Assembly: GCA_028876385.1 (NCBI GenBank)
Contig: JAGWSF010000154.1
Coordinates: 1-49,432 of the forward strand
DNA length: 49,432 nt
DNA from: Acidobacteriota bacterium
GTDB lineage: Bacteria; Actinomycetota; Acidimicrobiia; Acidimicrobiales; Palsa-688
Direction: 5' to 3'
The notes below the pieces were generated by a model. That model was not told where the DNA came from. It did not search any database and saw only the letters and a list, made by a program, of their open reading frames with translations. Positions within the stretch are counted from its first letter, which is position 1; every line of letters begins with the position of its first letter. Below are positions 17,377 through 26,699 of this stretch, piece after piece. The position numbers were made by a program, and so were the translations under genes.

Positions 17377-17451
17377 ATGCATGTAGTTACAAGGGTGGAA
17401 CCGACACCGGATCCTCCCTCCGCATGGATCACCGACCTGAGGGGAGCACCG

Positions 17452-17736
17452 GTGAGCGATTTGATTCAACTTCTACTTCGAACCCCGGACCGGACGTGGC
17501 AGAAGCAGGCCAACTGCATGGGGGTGGACCCCGACCTCTTCTTTCCCGAGCGCGGTGCTTCCACCCGGGAGGCCAAGGAGGTCTGCCGGGGCTGCGTGGT
17601 TCGCGAGGACTGTCTCGAGTACGCCTTGGCCAACGGCGAGAAGTTCGGCATCTGGGGAGGTCTGAGCGAACGTGAGCGGCGCAAGATCCGCCGTCGCCGG
17701 GCCCTCGAGCGGCGAGGCGTCATAGCCGCCAGCTGA
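17452..17736 (+). CDS. WhiB-family iron-sulfur transcription regulator
   Basis: 94 residues from GTG 17452, chosen because GGGGAG lies about 6 nt upstream and the likely -10 overlaps the alternative ATG 17377 (which would add 25 residues). Four conserved cysteines (C22, C45, C48, C54) ligate a [4Fe-4S] cluster, followed by GIWGG and a basic C-terminal tail (ERRKIRRRR). WhiB proteins bind the principal sigma factor and act in redox sensing or development. The subclass cannot be fixed by eye. The stop codon sits in a 16-bp repeat array. Confidence 0.9.
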   Translation: MSDLIQLLLRTPDRTWQKQANCMGVDPDLFFPERGASTREAKEVCRGCVVREDCLEYALANGEKFGIWGGLSERERRKIRRRRALERRGVIAAS

Positions 17737-17788
17737 ACCCGGCTCCGACTGAAGCCGGCGCCAGCTGAACCCGGCTCCGGCTAGCTCC
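17733..17788 (+). repeat. 16-bp tandem repeat carrying the stop codon
   Basis: ctgaacccggctccga (17733-17748), ctgaagccggcgccag (17749-17764), ctgaacccggctccgg (17765-17780), then a decayed copy ctagctcc. The first copy contains the WhiB stop TGA (17734-17736). Copies 1 and 3 are nearly identical and copy 2 has diverged. Confidence 0.75.
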
Positions 17789-17848
17789 TTCCGGCCCCGC
17801 CCGCACTGCGCCCGTCCCACCGGACCCGGACCGTTGCCGTCGGGCCTG

Positions 17849-18757
17849 TCAAAGTCTTCCCCCGTCGAGGCCCGCCTGTTCGAGGCGGGCCTCGATCGTT
17901 GCCGATTCGGGTAGCCCCAGCTGGCTCCGCCGGGCCCGGGGTTCGGCCTCCAGGACGGCGCGGGGGATCAGCCCCACCAGCTCGGCGTGCTCCACCTCGA
18001 CCTCCTGCCGGACCCCGTACCGTGGGACCTCGTCCCGCAGGGCCGTGACCACCAAATCATGGGCCGCTCCCGGGCCCAGACGGGCCGGGTCGACGAGGTT
18101 CATGGACACCTGCACCCGGCGGCCGTCCCCAACCGCCAGGCCGAGGGCCCGTACGGCCGGCCCCCGCACACAGGCCGCCACCCGGCGGGCCAGGCCCAGG
18201 TCGGCACCGGGGCTCAACCACAGGTTGTAGGCCACCAGAGGGGGCCGGGCGCCGACCGCCGCGGCGCCGGCGGTGGGATGGGGTGCAGCCGGACCGAAGT
18301 CGGGCCGGAGGGAGGTCCACGCCTGCCTGCGCAGCTCGGGGAGGGAGCGCTCCGGCCCGTAGAGGAAGCAGGGCAGAGCAAGCTCGTTCGCGGCCCAGGC
18401 GGCGAACGCGTCGCGGGCCCTCATCGCCGCCGACAGGGGTCCCTCACCCAGGAGTAGGGGGGAGCGTCGGGGCGACCGGGCGAGGGCCACGAAGGGAACC
18501 ACGTCGAGGACTCCGATGCGGGGGTGGACCCCGACGTGGGCGCCCAGGTCCAAAAGGTCCACGGCGCGTCGGGCCAGGGTTCTCACCGCTTCGGTGAGGG
18601 TGCCGGTCGTCCCGGCCAGGGTCAGCACCGACCGGTTGTGGTCGGGATCGGAGTGGACGTCGAGGACCAGCGGTCCCCCCGCGGCAGCCAGGCCCGAGAC
18701 GACGCCGGCATTCCGGCCCTCGCTGACGTTGACCACGCACTCCAGCAGCGTCTCCAC
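17849..18757 (-). CDS. ftcD: Glutamate formimidoyltransferase
   Basis: 302 residues from GTG 18757. Resembles the N-terminal formiminotransferase domains of FTCD: LECVVNVSEGRN, LDVHSDPDHNRSVLTLAG and HVGVHPRIGVLDVVPFV, which form the folate/formiminoglutamate site. The reaction moves the formimino group of N-formimino-glutamate to tetrahydrofolate, the last step of one histidine-degradation route. There is no cyclodeaminase domain, as in many bacteria, and no hut genes nearby. Single-gene unit, divergent from tatA and convergent with whiB. Confidence 0.88.
   Translation of the reverse strand: METLLECVVNVSEGRNAGVVSGLAAAGGPLVLDVHSDPDHNRSVLTLAGTTGTLTEAVRTLARRAVDLLDLGAHVGVHPRIGVLDVVPFVALARSPRRSPLLLGEGPLSAAMRARDAFAAWAANELALPCFLYGPERSLPELRRQAWTSLRPDFGPAAPHPTAGAAAVGARPPLVAYNLWLSPGADLGLARRVAACVRGPAVRALGLAVGDGRRVQVSMNLVDPARLGPGAAHDLVVTALRDEVPRYGVRQEVEVEHAELVGLIPRAVLEAEPRARRSQLGLPESATIEARLEQAGLDGGRL
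17866..17894. terminator. 12-bp perfect hairpin inside the 3' end of ftcD
   Basis: cgaggcccgcct (17866-17877), 5-nt loop, aggcgggcctcg (17883-17894). It lies within the last codons of ftcD, about 130 bp past the convergent whiB stop, and could end the whiB transcript. No T tract. Confidence 0.35.
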
Positions 18758-18952
18758 CTCAAGAGCCTGCCCGGCGCCAGCGCCGATAGGGGGGACACAC
18801 TCCGCCTTTTTTCGACATTTTCTGTCTATTTACATGAGGTTTCACACCGACGACGCCGCTGGTCAGCCCCCGCCTTCGTTCCGGGGTCCGCCGAGATCGG
18901 GGGAAAATCCCGACGGGCGCCCCGACTGCTGCCGAAGCGCCCTGACAAGGAG

Positions 18953-18958
18953 TACCGT
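18953..18958 (+). promoter_or_regulatory. -10-like hexamer of tatA, leaderless arrangement
   Basis: TACCGT, 6 nt before ATG 18965. Confidence 0.45.
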
Positions 18959-18964
18959 TGAGTC

Positions 18965-19411
18965 ATGATCGCGAACCTCATGGGCGGCGACGGCTTGATC
19001 GTCCTCATAGTGGCCCTGGTGGTACTGGTGGGGGGAAGCCAGCTGCCCAAGATCGCCCGTAACGTGGGTCTGGCCGGCAAGGAGTTCCGCAAGGCGCAGT
19101 TCGAAGCCGAAGAGGAGAAGGCCCAGCAGCAGCGACGTGGCGGTGCGCCGGCCGATGCCGCCCCCTCATGGTCGGCGGCTCCGGGCGGGCTGCCGGCGGC
19201 TCCGACCACCCCATCCCCGCTGGCCGCCCCGGCCGGATCGGCCATGGCGGCTCCGACCCCCCCGGCCGGATCGGCCATGGCGGCTCCGACCCCCCCGGCC
19301 ACCCCGGCGCCCAATGCGTCCGAGGCGACCATCAACCTCACCCCGGCGCAGCTCGACGCGCTGCTCAAGGCCCGTGAGGATCAGGTCCGCAACGAGCCCA
19401 GCGGCAACTGA
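18965..19411 (+). CDS. tatA: TatA-like twin-arginine translocase subunit with repeat tail
   Basis: 148 residues. N-terminal membrane helix (LIVLIVALVVLVGG), then an amphipathic helix (SQLPKIARNVGLAGKEFRKAQ), the standard TatA layout; the usual Phe-Gly before the hinge is replaced by Gly-Gly-Ser. An acidic stretch and a Pro/Ala-rich cytoplasmic tail follow, containing an 11-residue unit (PAGSAMAAPTP) twice as a 33-bp direct repeat near 19227-19304. The C-terminus reads ATINLTPAQLDALLKAREDQ. TatA forms the pore for folded Tat substrates. No tatB or tatC lies in the window. Confidence 0.85.
   Translation: MIANLMGGDGLIVLIVALVVLVGGSQLPKIARNVGLAGKEFRKAQFEAEEEKAQQQRRGGAPADAAPSWSAAPGGLPAAPTTPSPLAAPAGSAMAAPTPPAGSAMAAPTPPATPAPNASEATINLTPAQLDALLKAREDQVRNEPSGN
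19227..19304 (+). repeat. 33-bp in-frame repeat in tatA
   Basis: Two copies of a 33-bp unit encoding PAGSAMAAPTP, plus the start of a third. Adds length to the disordered tail only. Confidence 0.8.
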
Positions 19412-19495
19412 CCCGGCGCCGTCCAACCGGGCGCCAACCGCTCCCGGGCCTGACTCTGCGGCGTCGGCTCCTGCGGGGACCCGATCAGGCTGCGG

Positions 19496-19741
19496 TCAGT
19501 CGGCGACGGCCTGGGTGAGGCCGCGGCGCTGACGGGCGATACGCCGACGCTCCCGCTCGGAGGCCCCGCCCCACACGCCGTGCTCGATGCGGTTGTACAG
19601 GGCGTACTCGAGGCAGGGGACCTTGACCGGGCAGTCGGCGCAGATGCGCCGGGCTACTTCGACGCCGACCCCGTCGCTCGGGAAGAAGGTTTCGGGGGGC
19701 AACTCGCGGCACTTGCCCTCGCTCATCCAGTTGGTATCCAC
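19496..19741 (-). CDS. WhiB-family iron-sulfur regulator, second copy
   Basis: 81 residues from GTG 19741, with GGAGG 10 nt upstream; ATG six codons in is an alternative. Cysteines C11, C34, C37 and C43 fit the [4Fe-4S] pattern, followed by HGVWGGASERERRRIARQRR. Short N-terminus, as in WhiB1-like members. Diverged from the WhiB at 17452, so not a recent duplicate. Monocistronic, convergent with tatA. Confidence 0.9.
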   Translation of the reverse strand: MDTNWMSEGKCRELPPETFFPSDGVGVEVARRICADCPVKVPCLEYALYNRIEHGVWGGASERERRRIARQRRGLTQAVAD

Positions 19742-20162
19742 AGTTCCAGGTCCTCCGTAATCCTTCTACCCTCAGTTTCACGGGCGCAGCTGAGAATCCC
19801 GTGAGAGCCGCCTCGAATGGTGGCTCAGTCCTCCGACCGAAACATCTACGTCGGCGGGCGCCGGATGGTTGACAAGAAATATTCGCCCGGGATTGGGGGG
19901 GACCCCTCCGTGGCGCCTGCGGAGGGGGACATCTGACAGCGGCAGCTCCGTGCCGTCCCGGTTAACCCCTCCATGCTAACGCAGGCTCGTGATAAAAGCC
20001 ACAATCCGACGGGACAATCATGGCGTCAGCCGGGTCGAGGTGCTGGTAGCGTCCTCGCTGAGCGGGTGGGCCGCCTAGGGGCACCGCTCAGACGTCGGAA
20101 CACTGGGGACGCATCCCGCTGTTTCCCCGCTGGTCGGGGCACCGGGACCGAGTCAAGGGAGC
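19742..20162. other. 421-bp intergenic region between divergent whiB and AIM24 genes
   Basis: No protein-coding or tRNA-like sequence was seen. It holds an inverted repeat tcacggg (19778-19784) / cccgtga (19798-19804) near the whiB side; a TTGACA at 19869-19874 with no convincing -10; a hairpin cccctccg/cggagggg at 19903-19927; a -10-like TAGCGT at 20047-20052; and a hairpin at 20058-20091. Confidence 0.6.
20047..20091 (+). promoter_or_regulatory. Candidate promoter and 5'-end hairpin of the AIM24 operon
   Basis: TAGCGT (20047-20052) predicts transcription starting near 20058. That is exactly where a hairpin begins: ctgagcgg-g-tg pairs with caccgctcag (20082-20091), 10 bp with one bulge. The mRNA would start with this stem, about 105 nt before ATG 20163. 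Possible stabilising or regulatory 5' structure. Confidence 0.35.
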
Positions 20163-20963
20163 ATGGAATTGGACCGGATCGAGTGCCAGTGGTGCAAGGC
20201 GCAGAACGAATCGGGGCAGACCACCTGCGCGACCTGCGGGGCGCCGCTGGATGCTCGCAACAAGGTCAGCGACTCGGGCTGGAAGGAGGCGCCCCGCCTG
20301 CGGGACATGACCGAGTTCCGCTTCTCGGGGAGCACCTGCCAGGTCGAAGGGGAACTGGTCCCGGTGGCCGAGATCAACCTGGCGGCCGGTGATTCGGTAT
20401 TCTTCGAGCACCACGTGCTGCTGTGGAAGGACGAGGCGACGGGGCTGTCGGCGATGAACACGGGCGGCGGGATGAAGCGCATGCTCGGCGGTATGCCGCA
20501 CGTCATCTCGATTGCCCACGGCCCGGGCCGGGTCGCCTTCTCGCGCGACCAGGCCGGCGAGATCGTGGTTCTGCCCCTGCACCCGAGCATGGAGCTCGAC
20601 GTGCGTGAGCACGCCTTCCTCGTGGCCTCCCACTCGATCAGCTACAGCTTCGTGCGGATCAAGGGCATGAACAACGTGCTGCACGGTGAGGGCATGTACA
20701 TGGATCGTTTCGTGACCTCCGGCGAGCAGGGAATCCTTCTGCTGCACGGCTACGGCAACGTGTTCGAACGGACCCTCGCCCCGGGGGAGAAGATCCTCGT
20801 CGAACCGGGCGGGTTCCTCTACAAGGACTCGTCGGTGACCCTCAACACCGTCCAGCAGAACGTCCGCACCGGTCTCATGCGCCACGGTCTCTACCTGGCC
20901 GAGATGACCGGCCCCGGGCGGGTGGGGATCCAGTCCATGTACGTCCATCACGTCTCCGAGTAG
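20163..20963 (+). CDS. AIM24-domain protein with N-terminal zinc ribbon, copy 1
   Basis: 266 residues; ATG preceded by AAGGGAG. N-terminal zinc ribbon (C8, C11, C22, C25) followed by a beta-rich AIM24-like domain (about 45-260) with FFEHHVLLWK, GPGRVAFSRDQAGEIVVLPL, REHAFLVAS and FERTLAPGEKILVEPGGFLYKD. AIM24 proteins are named from a yeast mitochondrial protein; their bacterial role is unknown. There is no signal peptide or membrane helix. The next gene is a paralogue 5 bp away, so the products may assemble together. Confidence 0.82.
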   Translation: MELDRIECQWCKAQNESGQTTCATCGAPLDARNKVSDSGWKEAPRLRDMTEFRFSGSTCQVEGELVPVAEINLAAGDSVFFEHHVLLWKDEATGLSAMNTGGGMKRMLGGMPHVISIAHGPGRVAFSRDQAGEIVVLPLHPSMELDVREHAFLVASHSISYSFVRIKGMNNVLHGEGMYMDRFVTSGEQGILLLHGYGNVFERTLAPGEKILVEPGGFLYKDSSVTLNTVQQNVRTGLMRHGLYLAEMTGPGRVGIQSMYVHHVSE

Positions 20964-20968
20964 CGGCC

Positions 20969-21862
20969 ATGACCACGACCACCGCTAGCTACACCTGTCG
21001 CTACTGCCGCCAAACGAGCGACGCGTCGGGTGTCAGCTGCCCGAGCTGCGGGGCCCCCGTGGATCTGCGCAGCGTGCGCAGCGACTCGGGCTGGGTCGAG
21101 CAACCACCCATCGCCGACATGGCCCGCATCCAGTTCGGGACCTCGACCGTGCAGATCGAGGGCACCTACGTGCCGGTCGTGGACTTCAACCTCCAGCCCC
21201 CGGGGTGGGTCTACTTCTCCCATCACTCGCTGCTGTGGGCCGAGCCGTCGGTGCAGATGACGAACATGCCCATGGCCAGCGGATGGAGCCGGGTCCGCGC
21301 CGGCCTGCCGCTCATCATGATGCAGGCTTCCGGGCCGGGCCACCTGGCCCTCTCCGACGACTACCCCGGAGAGGTGGTCGCCCTGCCGCTCGGCCGGGGT
21401 CAGGCCATACAGGTGCGCGAGCACCGCTTCCTGGCCGCCACCGACTCGGTCAAGTACGACTGGCAGCAGTCGGGAATCTGGTTCACCACCAGCAACGGCA
21501 ACGAGACCGAGTACCACTACCCGTTCGGCATGTTCGTCGACGTCTTCCACGCCGATGAGTCCCCGGGGTTGCTCCTGCTGCACTCACCGGGGAACTCGTT
21601 CATCCGGGACCTGGGTCCGGGCGAGACGATCTGCATCCAGCCCAGCTCGCTGCTCTACAAGGACCTGTCGGTGGGCATGGCCCTGCATCTCGAGTATCCC
21701 CGGTCTGCGGGGATCACCTGGGGTCGCTCCTACCAGTACCGGCAGGTGTGGCTCCGGCTGTGGGGTCCCGGCCGGGTGGCCGTCCAGTCGGTCTTCGAGA
21801 AGGCCGAGGGCAGCATGCCCATCACCGGCTCCAGCCCGGGCACCACCACCCAGCACTGGTAG
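20969..21862 (+). CDS. AIM24-domain protein with N-terminal zinc ribbon, copy 2
   Basis: 297 residues. Zinc ribbon C10, C13, C24, C27, then the same AIM24 fold as its neighbour (WVYFSHHSLLWAEPS, GPGHLALSDDYPGEVVALPL, REHRFLAATDSVKYDW, IRDLGPGETICIQPSSLLYKD). Moderately diverged from copy 1, implying old duplication. Begins 5 bp after the first stop. It ends in His-Trp-stop, and that end is duplicated in the DNA. Confidence 0.82.
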   Translation: MTTTTASYTCRYCRQTSDASGVSCPSCGAPVDLRSVRSDSGWVEQPPIADMARIQFGTSTVQIEGTYVPVVDFNLQPPGWVYFSHHSLLWAEPSVQMTNMPMASGWSRVRAGLPLIMMQASGPGHLALSDDYPGEVVALPLGRGQAIQVREHRFLAATDSVKYDWQQSGIWFTTSNGNETEYHYPFGMFVDVFHADESPGLLLLHSPGNSFIRDLGPGETICIQPSSLLYKDLSVGMALHLEYPRSAGITWGRSYQYRQVWLRLWGPGRVAVQSVFEKAEGSMPITGSSPGTTTQHW

Positions 21863-21875
21863 AAGCACTGGTAGG
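21852..21875 (+). repeat. 12-bp tandem duplication carrying the stop codon
   Basis: agcactggtaga (21852-21863) and agcactggtagg (21864-21875). The first copy contains the TAG stop (21860-21862) of the second AIM24 gene. The duplication repeats Ser/His/Trp/stop in frame. Confidence 0.85.
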
Positions 21876-21908
21876 CCGTCGGTTGGCCGTCAGGAGCCCC
21901 CGGAGTGC

Positions 21909-23758
<1,850 letters not shown>

Positions 23759-23764
23759 GGGACC

Positions 23765-24043
23765 ATGTCCGTGCAGCCCACCGAAACCGAAGCTCCGCCT
23801 CGCGGTCACGTCCGCATCGTCTACCTCGGTCCGGTCATGCCGCACTGGAGGGTCGACTCGGACTTCGGCGAGCGCAACGTGATCGAGGACTTCCGCCAGC
23901 GGGCCCTGGCCCGGCTGCTGCTGCTTCCCCCCCACGATCCCCAGTTCCGCCGCAACCGGGAGCGGGTGATCCGCGACGCCGAGCGGGAGAACCTCTTGAT
24001 CGACTGGGACCTGGGCCAGCCCGAGGACGAGAGCGGCAGCTGA
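23765..24043 (+). CDS. Small conserved-looking hypothetical protein
   Basis: 92 residues; ATG 6 bp after the leuA stop with AGGGGA in front. The sequence has a short beta-like core (HVRIVYLGPVMPHWRVDSDFG) and then charged helices (VIEDFRQRALARLLLLPPHDPQFRRNRERVIRDAERENLLIDWDL). No signal peptide or membrane helix. I do not recognise a family. It sits between leuA and ppk1, one base before the ppk1 start, so it is probably co-translated with ppk1. Confidence 0.65.
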   Translation: MSVQPTETEAPPRGHVRIVYLGPVMPHWRVDSDFGERNVIEDFRQRALARLLLLPPHDPQFRRNRERVIRDAERENLLIDWDLGQPEDESGS

Positions 24044-24044
24044 G

Positions 24045-26219
24045 TTGACAGCTCTCCACGGGGTGGCCGAGGAGAGCTTCGCGGCGGACGCCTCTCCGGG
24101 GCAGCACTACCTCAACCGGGAGCTGTCCACCCTCGACTTCAACGGGCGCGTCCTGGCCCTGGCCGAGAACTCCGACCTACCCCTGCTCGAGAGGGTCAAG
24201 TTCTTCGCCATCTTCGCCACCAACATGGACGAGTTCTTCCAGGTGCGGGTGGCCGGCTTGATGGACCAGTTGGCGGCCGGCATAGGTACCGCCCCCGACC
24301 GGCTGTCGGTCAGCGACCAGCTCAAGGCCATCCGGGCGGCCACCGAGGTCCTGCTCGAACGGCGGGCCCGGGCCTTCGTCTCCGACGTCCTGCCCGGCCT
24401 GGCCAGCCACGGCATCGACCTCTGCGGGTGGGGCTCGCTCAGCCAGGCCGACCAGGAGTGGGCGTCGCGGGTGTTCCAGGAGCGGATCTTCCCGGTCCTC
24501 ACCCCCCTGGCCGTGGACCCCGGCCATCCCTTCCCCTACATCTCCAACCTGTCACTCAACCTGGCCGTGATCGTCCGGGACCCCTCCGGTGGCGAGCGAC
24601 GCTTCGCCCGGGTCAAGGTGCCCCCGCTGCTCCCCGGGCTCCTGGCCATGCCCGACGGACGACGCTTCGTCACCCTCGAGCAGGTCATCGCCGCCCACCT
24701 CGGGGACCTCTTCCCCGGGATGGAGATCGTCAGCCATCATCCGTTCCGGGTGACCCGCAACGCCGACCTGACCCTCGAGGAGGAGGAGGCCGACGATCTG
24801 CTGGTCGCGGTCGAGATGGAGCTGCGCCGCCGCCGCTTCGGTCGGGCGGTCCGCTTGGAAGTGGACTCCTCCATGACCGAGGAGGTGCGTACCCTCCTCG
24901 CCCGGGAACTGGATCTGCGGCCCGAGGACGTCTACGAGGGACCCGGCCCGATCGACCACACTGCGCTGTGGCAGATCTACCAGTTGGACCGGCCCGAGCT
25001 GAAGGACGAGCCGTTCGTGCCGGTCAAGCCCTTCCGTGTGGGAGGCGCCGACGGTGAGGCCACTGACATCTTCGCCGCCATGAGGTCGGGGGACATCCTC
25101 GTCCAGCACCCTTATGAGAGCTTCGCCGACTCGGTCGAGGAGTTCATCGATCAGGCGTCGCGCGACCCCGACGTACTGGCCATCAAACAGACTCTCTACC
25201 GGACCTCTGGTGACAGCGCCATCGTCAGATCACTGATCCGGGCGGCCGAGCGGGGCAAGCAGGTGGCCGCCCTGGTCGAGCTCAAGGCGCGCGGTGACGA
25301 GGCGGCCAACATCGGGTTCGCTCGCGCCCTGGAGCGGGCCGGAGTCCATGTGGTCTACGGGCTGGTCGGTTTGAAGACCCACTCCAAGATCGCTCTCGTG
25401 GTCCGCCAGGAGGGGGAGGGCATAACCCGCTATTGCCACATCGGTACCGGGAACTACAACGCCAGCACCGCCCGGACCTACGAGGACGTGGGCATCCTGA
25501 CCGCCCGACCGGAGCTCGGCGGTGACCTCACCGACCTGTTCAACTACCTGACCGGCTACAGCCGGCGGGTGGACTACCGCCGGCTGCTCGTGGCCCCGAG
25601 CGCGTTGCGGACCCGGATGCTCGAGCTGATCGATCGGGAAGCCTCCTTCGGCGAGGCCGGCCGGATGGTCTGGAAGCTCAACAACCTGGTGGATCCCGGG
25701 GTCATCGACGCTCTGTACCGGGCATCGCAGGCCGGGGCCCGGATCGATCTGATCGTCAGGGGCATCTGCTGCCTGCGCCCTGGGGTGGCCGGGCTATCAG
25801 AGGGCATCCGGGTCCGCAGCCTGGTCGGCCGCTGGCTCGAGCACTCCCGCATCTACTACTTCGGGGCGGGGTCGGGTAGCGACGAGCTCGACACCGGCCG
25901 GTTCTACATCGGCTCGGCCGACATGATGGAACGCAACCTCGACCGGCGGGTCGAAGCGGTCGTGCCCATCGAGTCGGCCGACCTGCAGGGTCGCTTGCGG
26001 GAGATTCTGCTCACCGAGATGGCCGACGACGTGCTCACCTGGGTCCTGTCCCCCGAAGGGGCGTGGCACAAGCTCCCGGTGGATCGCAACTTCAACGCCC
26101 AGCTGCGTCTCCAAGAGCTCGCCGTGGCCCGAGCCCGACGGCGCATGGAGGCCGAGAACGCCATGATGCTCACCGAGGCCGAGACCTCGGCAGGGAGCCT
26201 GTCGGGAACGCTGCGGTGA
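24045..26219 (+). CDS. ppk1: Polyphosphate kinase 1
   Basis: 724 residues from TTG 24045; GTG 24063 is an alternative. Makes polyphosphate from ATP. The family layout is complete: N-terminal domain (HYLNRELSTLDFNGRVL, FFAIFATNMDEFFQVRVAG), head domain, and two phospholipase D-like C domains with LKTHSK (H446, the likely phosphorylated His) and YCHIGTGNYNASTARTYEDVG (H465). The stop overlaps the Nudix start as GTGA. The ppk1-Nudix neighbourhood matches ppk1-mutT1 in mycobacteria. Confidence 0.96.
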   Translation: MTALHGVAEESFAADASPGQHYLNRELSTLDFNGRVLALAENSDLPLLERVKFFAIFATNMDEFFQVRVAGLMDQLAAGIGTAPDRLSVSDQLKAIRAATEVLLERRARAFVSDVLPGLASHGIDLCGWGSLSQADQEWASRVFQERIFPVLTPLAVDPGHPFPYISNLSLNLAVIVRDPSGGERRFARVKVPPLLPGLLAMPDGRRFVTLEQVIAAHLGDLFPGMEIVSHHPFRVTRNADLTLEEEEADDLLVAVEMELRRRRFGRAVRLEVDSSMTEEVRTLLARELDLRPEDVYEGPGPIDHTALWQIYQLDRPELKDEPFVPVKPFRVGGADGEATDIFAAMRSGDILVQHPYESFADSVEEFIDQASRDPDVLAIKQTLYRTSGDSAIVRSLIRAAERGKQVAALVELKARGDEAANIGFARALERAGVHVVYGLVGLKTHSKIALVVRQEGEGITRYCHIGTGNYNASTARTYEDVGILTARPELGGDLTDLFNYLTGYSRRVDYRRLLVAPSALRTRMLELIDREASFGEAGRMVWKLNNLVDPGVIDALYRASQAGARIDLIVRGICCLRPGVAGLSEGIRVRSLVGRWLEHSRIYYFGAGSGSDELDTGRFYIGSADMMERNLDRRVEAVVPIESADLQGRLREILLTEMADDVLTWVLSPEGAWHKLPVDRNFNAQLRLQELAVARARRRMEAENAMMLTEAETSAGSLSGTLR

Positions 26220-26632
26220 CCGTCGCACCCCGCCCTGTCATGGCGGCCGGCGGGGTGGTGTGGCGACGCAACGGCGAAGGTGAACTCGAGGTGATCCTCG
26301 TGCACCGCCCCCGCTACGACGACTGGAGCCTGCCCAAGGGAAAGCTGGACCCCGGCGAGACCGACGAGCAGGCCGCCCTGCGGGAGGTCGAAGAGGAGAC
26401 CTGCGTGGTGGGCGCCCTCGGACCCGAGCTGCCGACCACGACCTACCTGGATCGAAGCGGCAAGCACAAGCGGGTGCGCTACTGGGCCATGACGGTGGTG
26501 TCGGGAACGCCGACCGGCGCCAACGAAGTGGACCGGGCCGAGTGGGTGGGCTTCCACGCAGCCACCGAACGGATCAGCTACGAGCGCGACGTGATGGTCC
26601 TGCGAGCCCTCCCGGGGGCCATCGGGGTCTAG
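26216..26632 (+). CDS. Nudix hydrolase, MutT1 N-terminal type
   Basis: 138 residues from GTG 26216, overlapping ppk1 by 4 bp; ATG 26240 is an alternative. The Nudix box GKLDPGETDEQAALREVEEETCV is intact except that Cys replaces the usual Gly near its end. The KGKLDPGE form and the linkage to ppk1 point to the MutT1 subgroup, which degrades 8-oxo-dGTP or diadenosine polyphosphates. Mycobacterial MutT1 carries a C-terminal histidine-phosphatase domain; this protein lacks it, and a stand-alone gene for it lies at 27879. Confidence 0.88.
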   Translation: MTVAPRPVMAAGGVVWRRNGEGELEVILVHRPRYDDWSLPKGKLDPGETDEQAALREVEEETCVVGALGPELPTTTYLDRSGKHKRVRYWAMTVVSGTPTGANEVDRAEWVGFHAATERISYERDVMVLRALPGAIGV

Positions 26633-26699
26633 ACGGGCGTTCCGACCCGGGGCGCCTGACCCCGGTGGACCGCGTCCCGGCGGTGGGCGTGGCGGAGGC

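Noticed and set aside
17377..17451. Upstream ATG as the start of the first whiB
   Set aside because: It overlaps the likely -10, has no ribosome site, and would add a non-conserved N-terminus; GTG 17452 has GGGGAG in front.
19742..20162. Possible riboswitch or tRNA in the long intergenic region
   Set aside because: Hairpins are present but no cloverleaf or known riboswitch core was recognised; treated as a promoter region.
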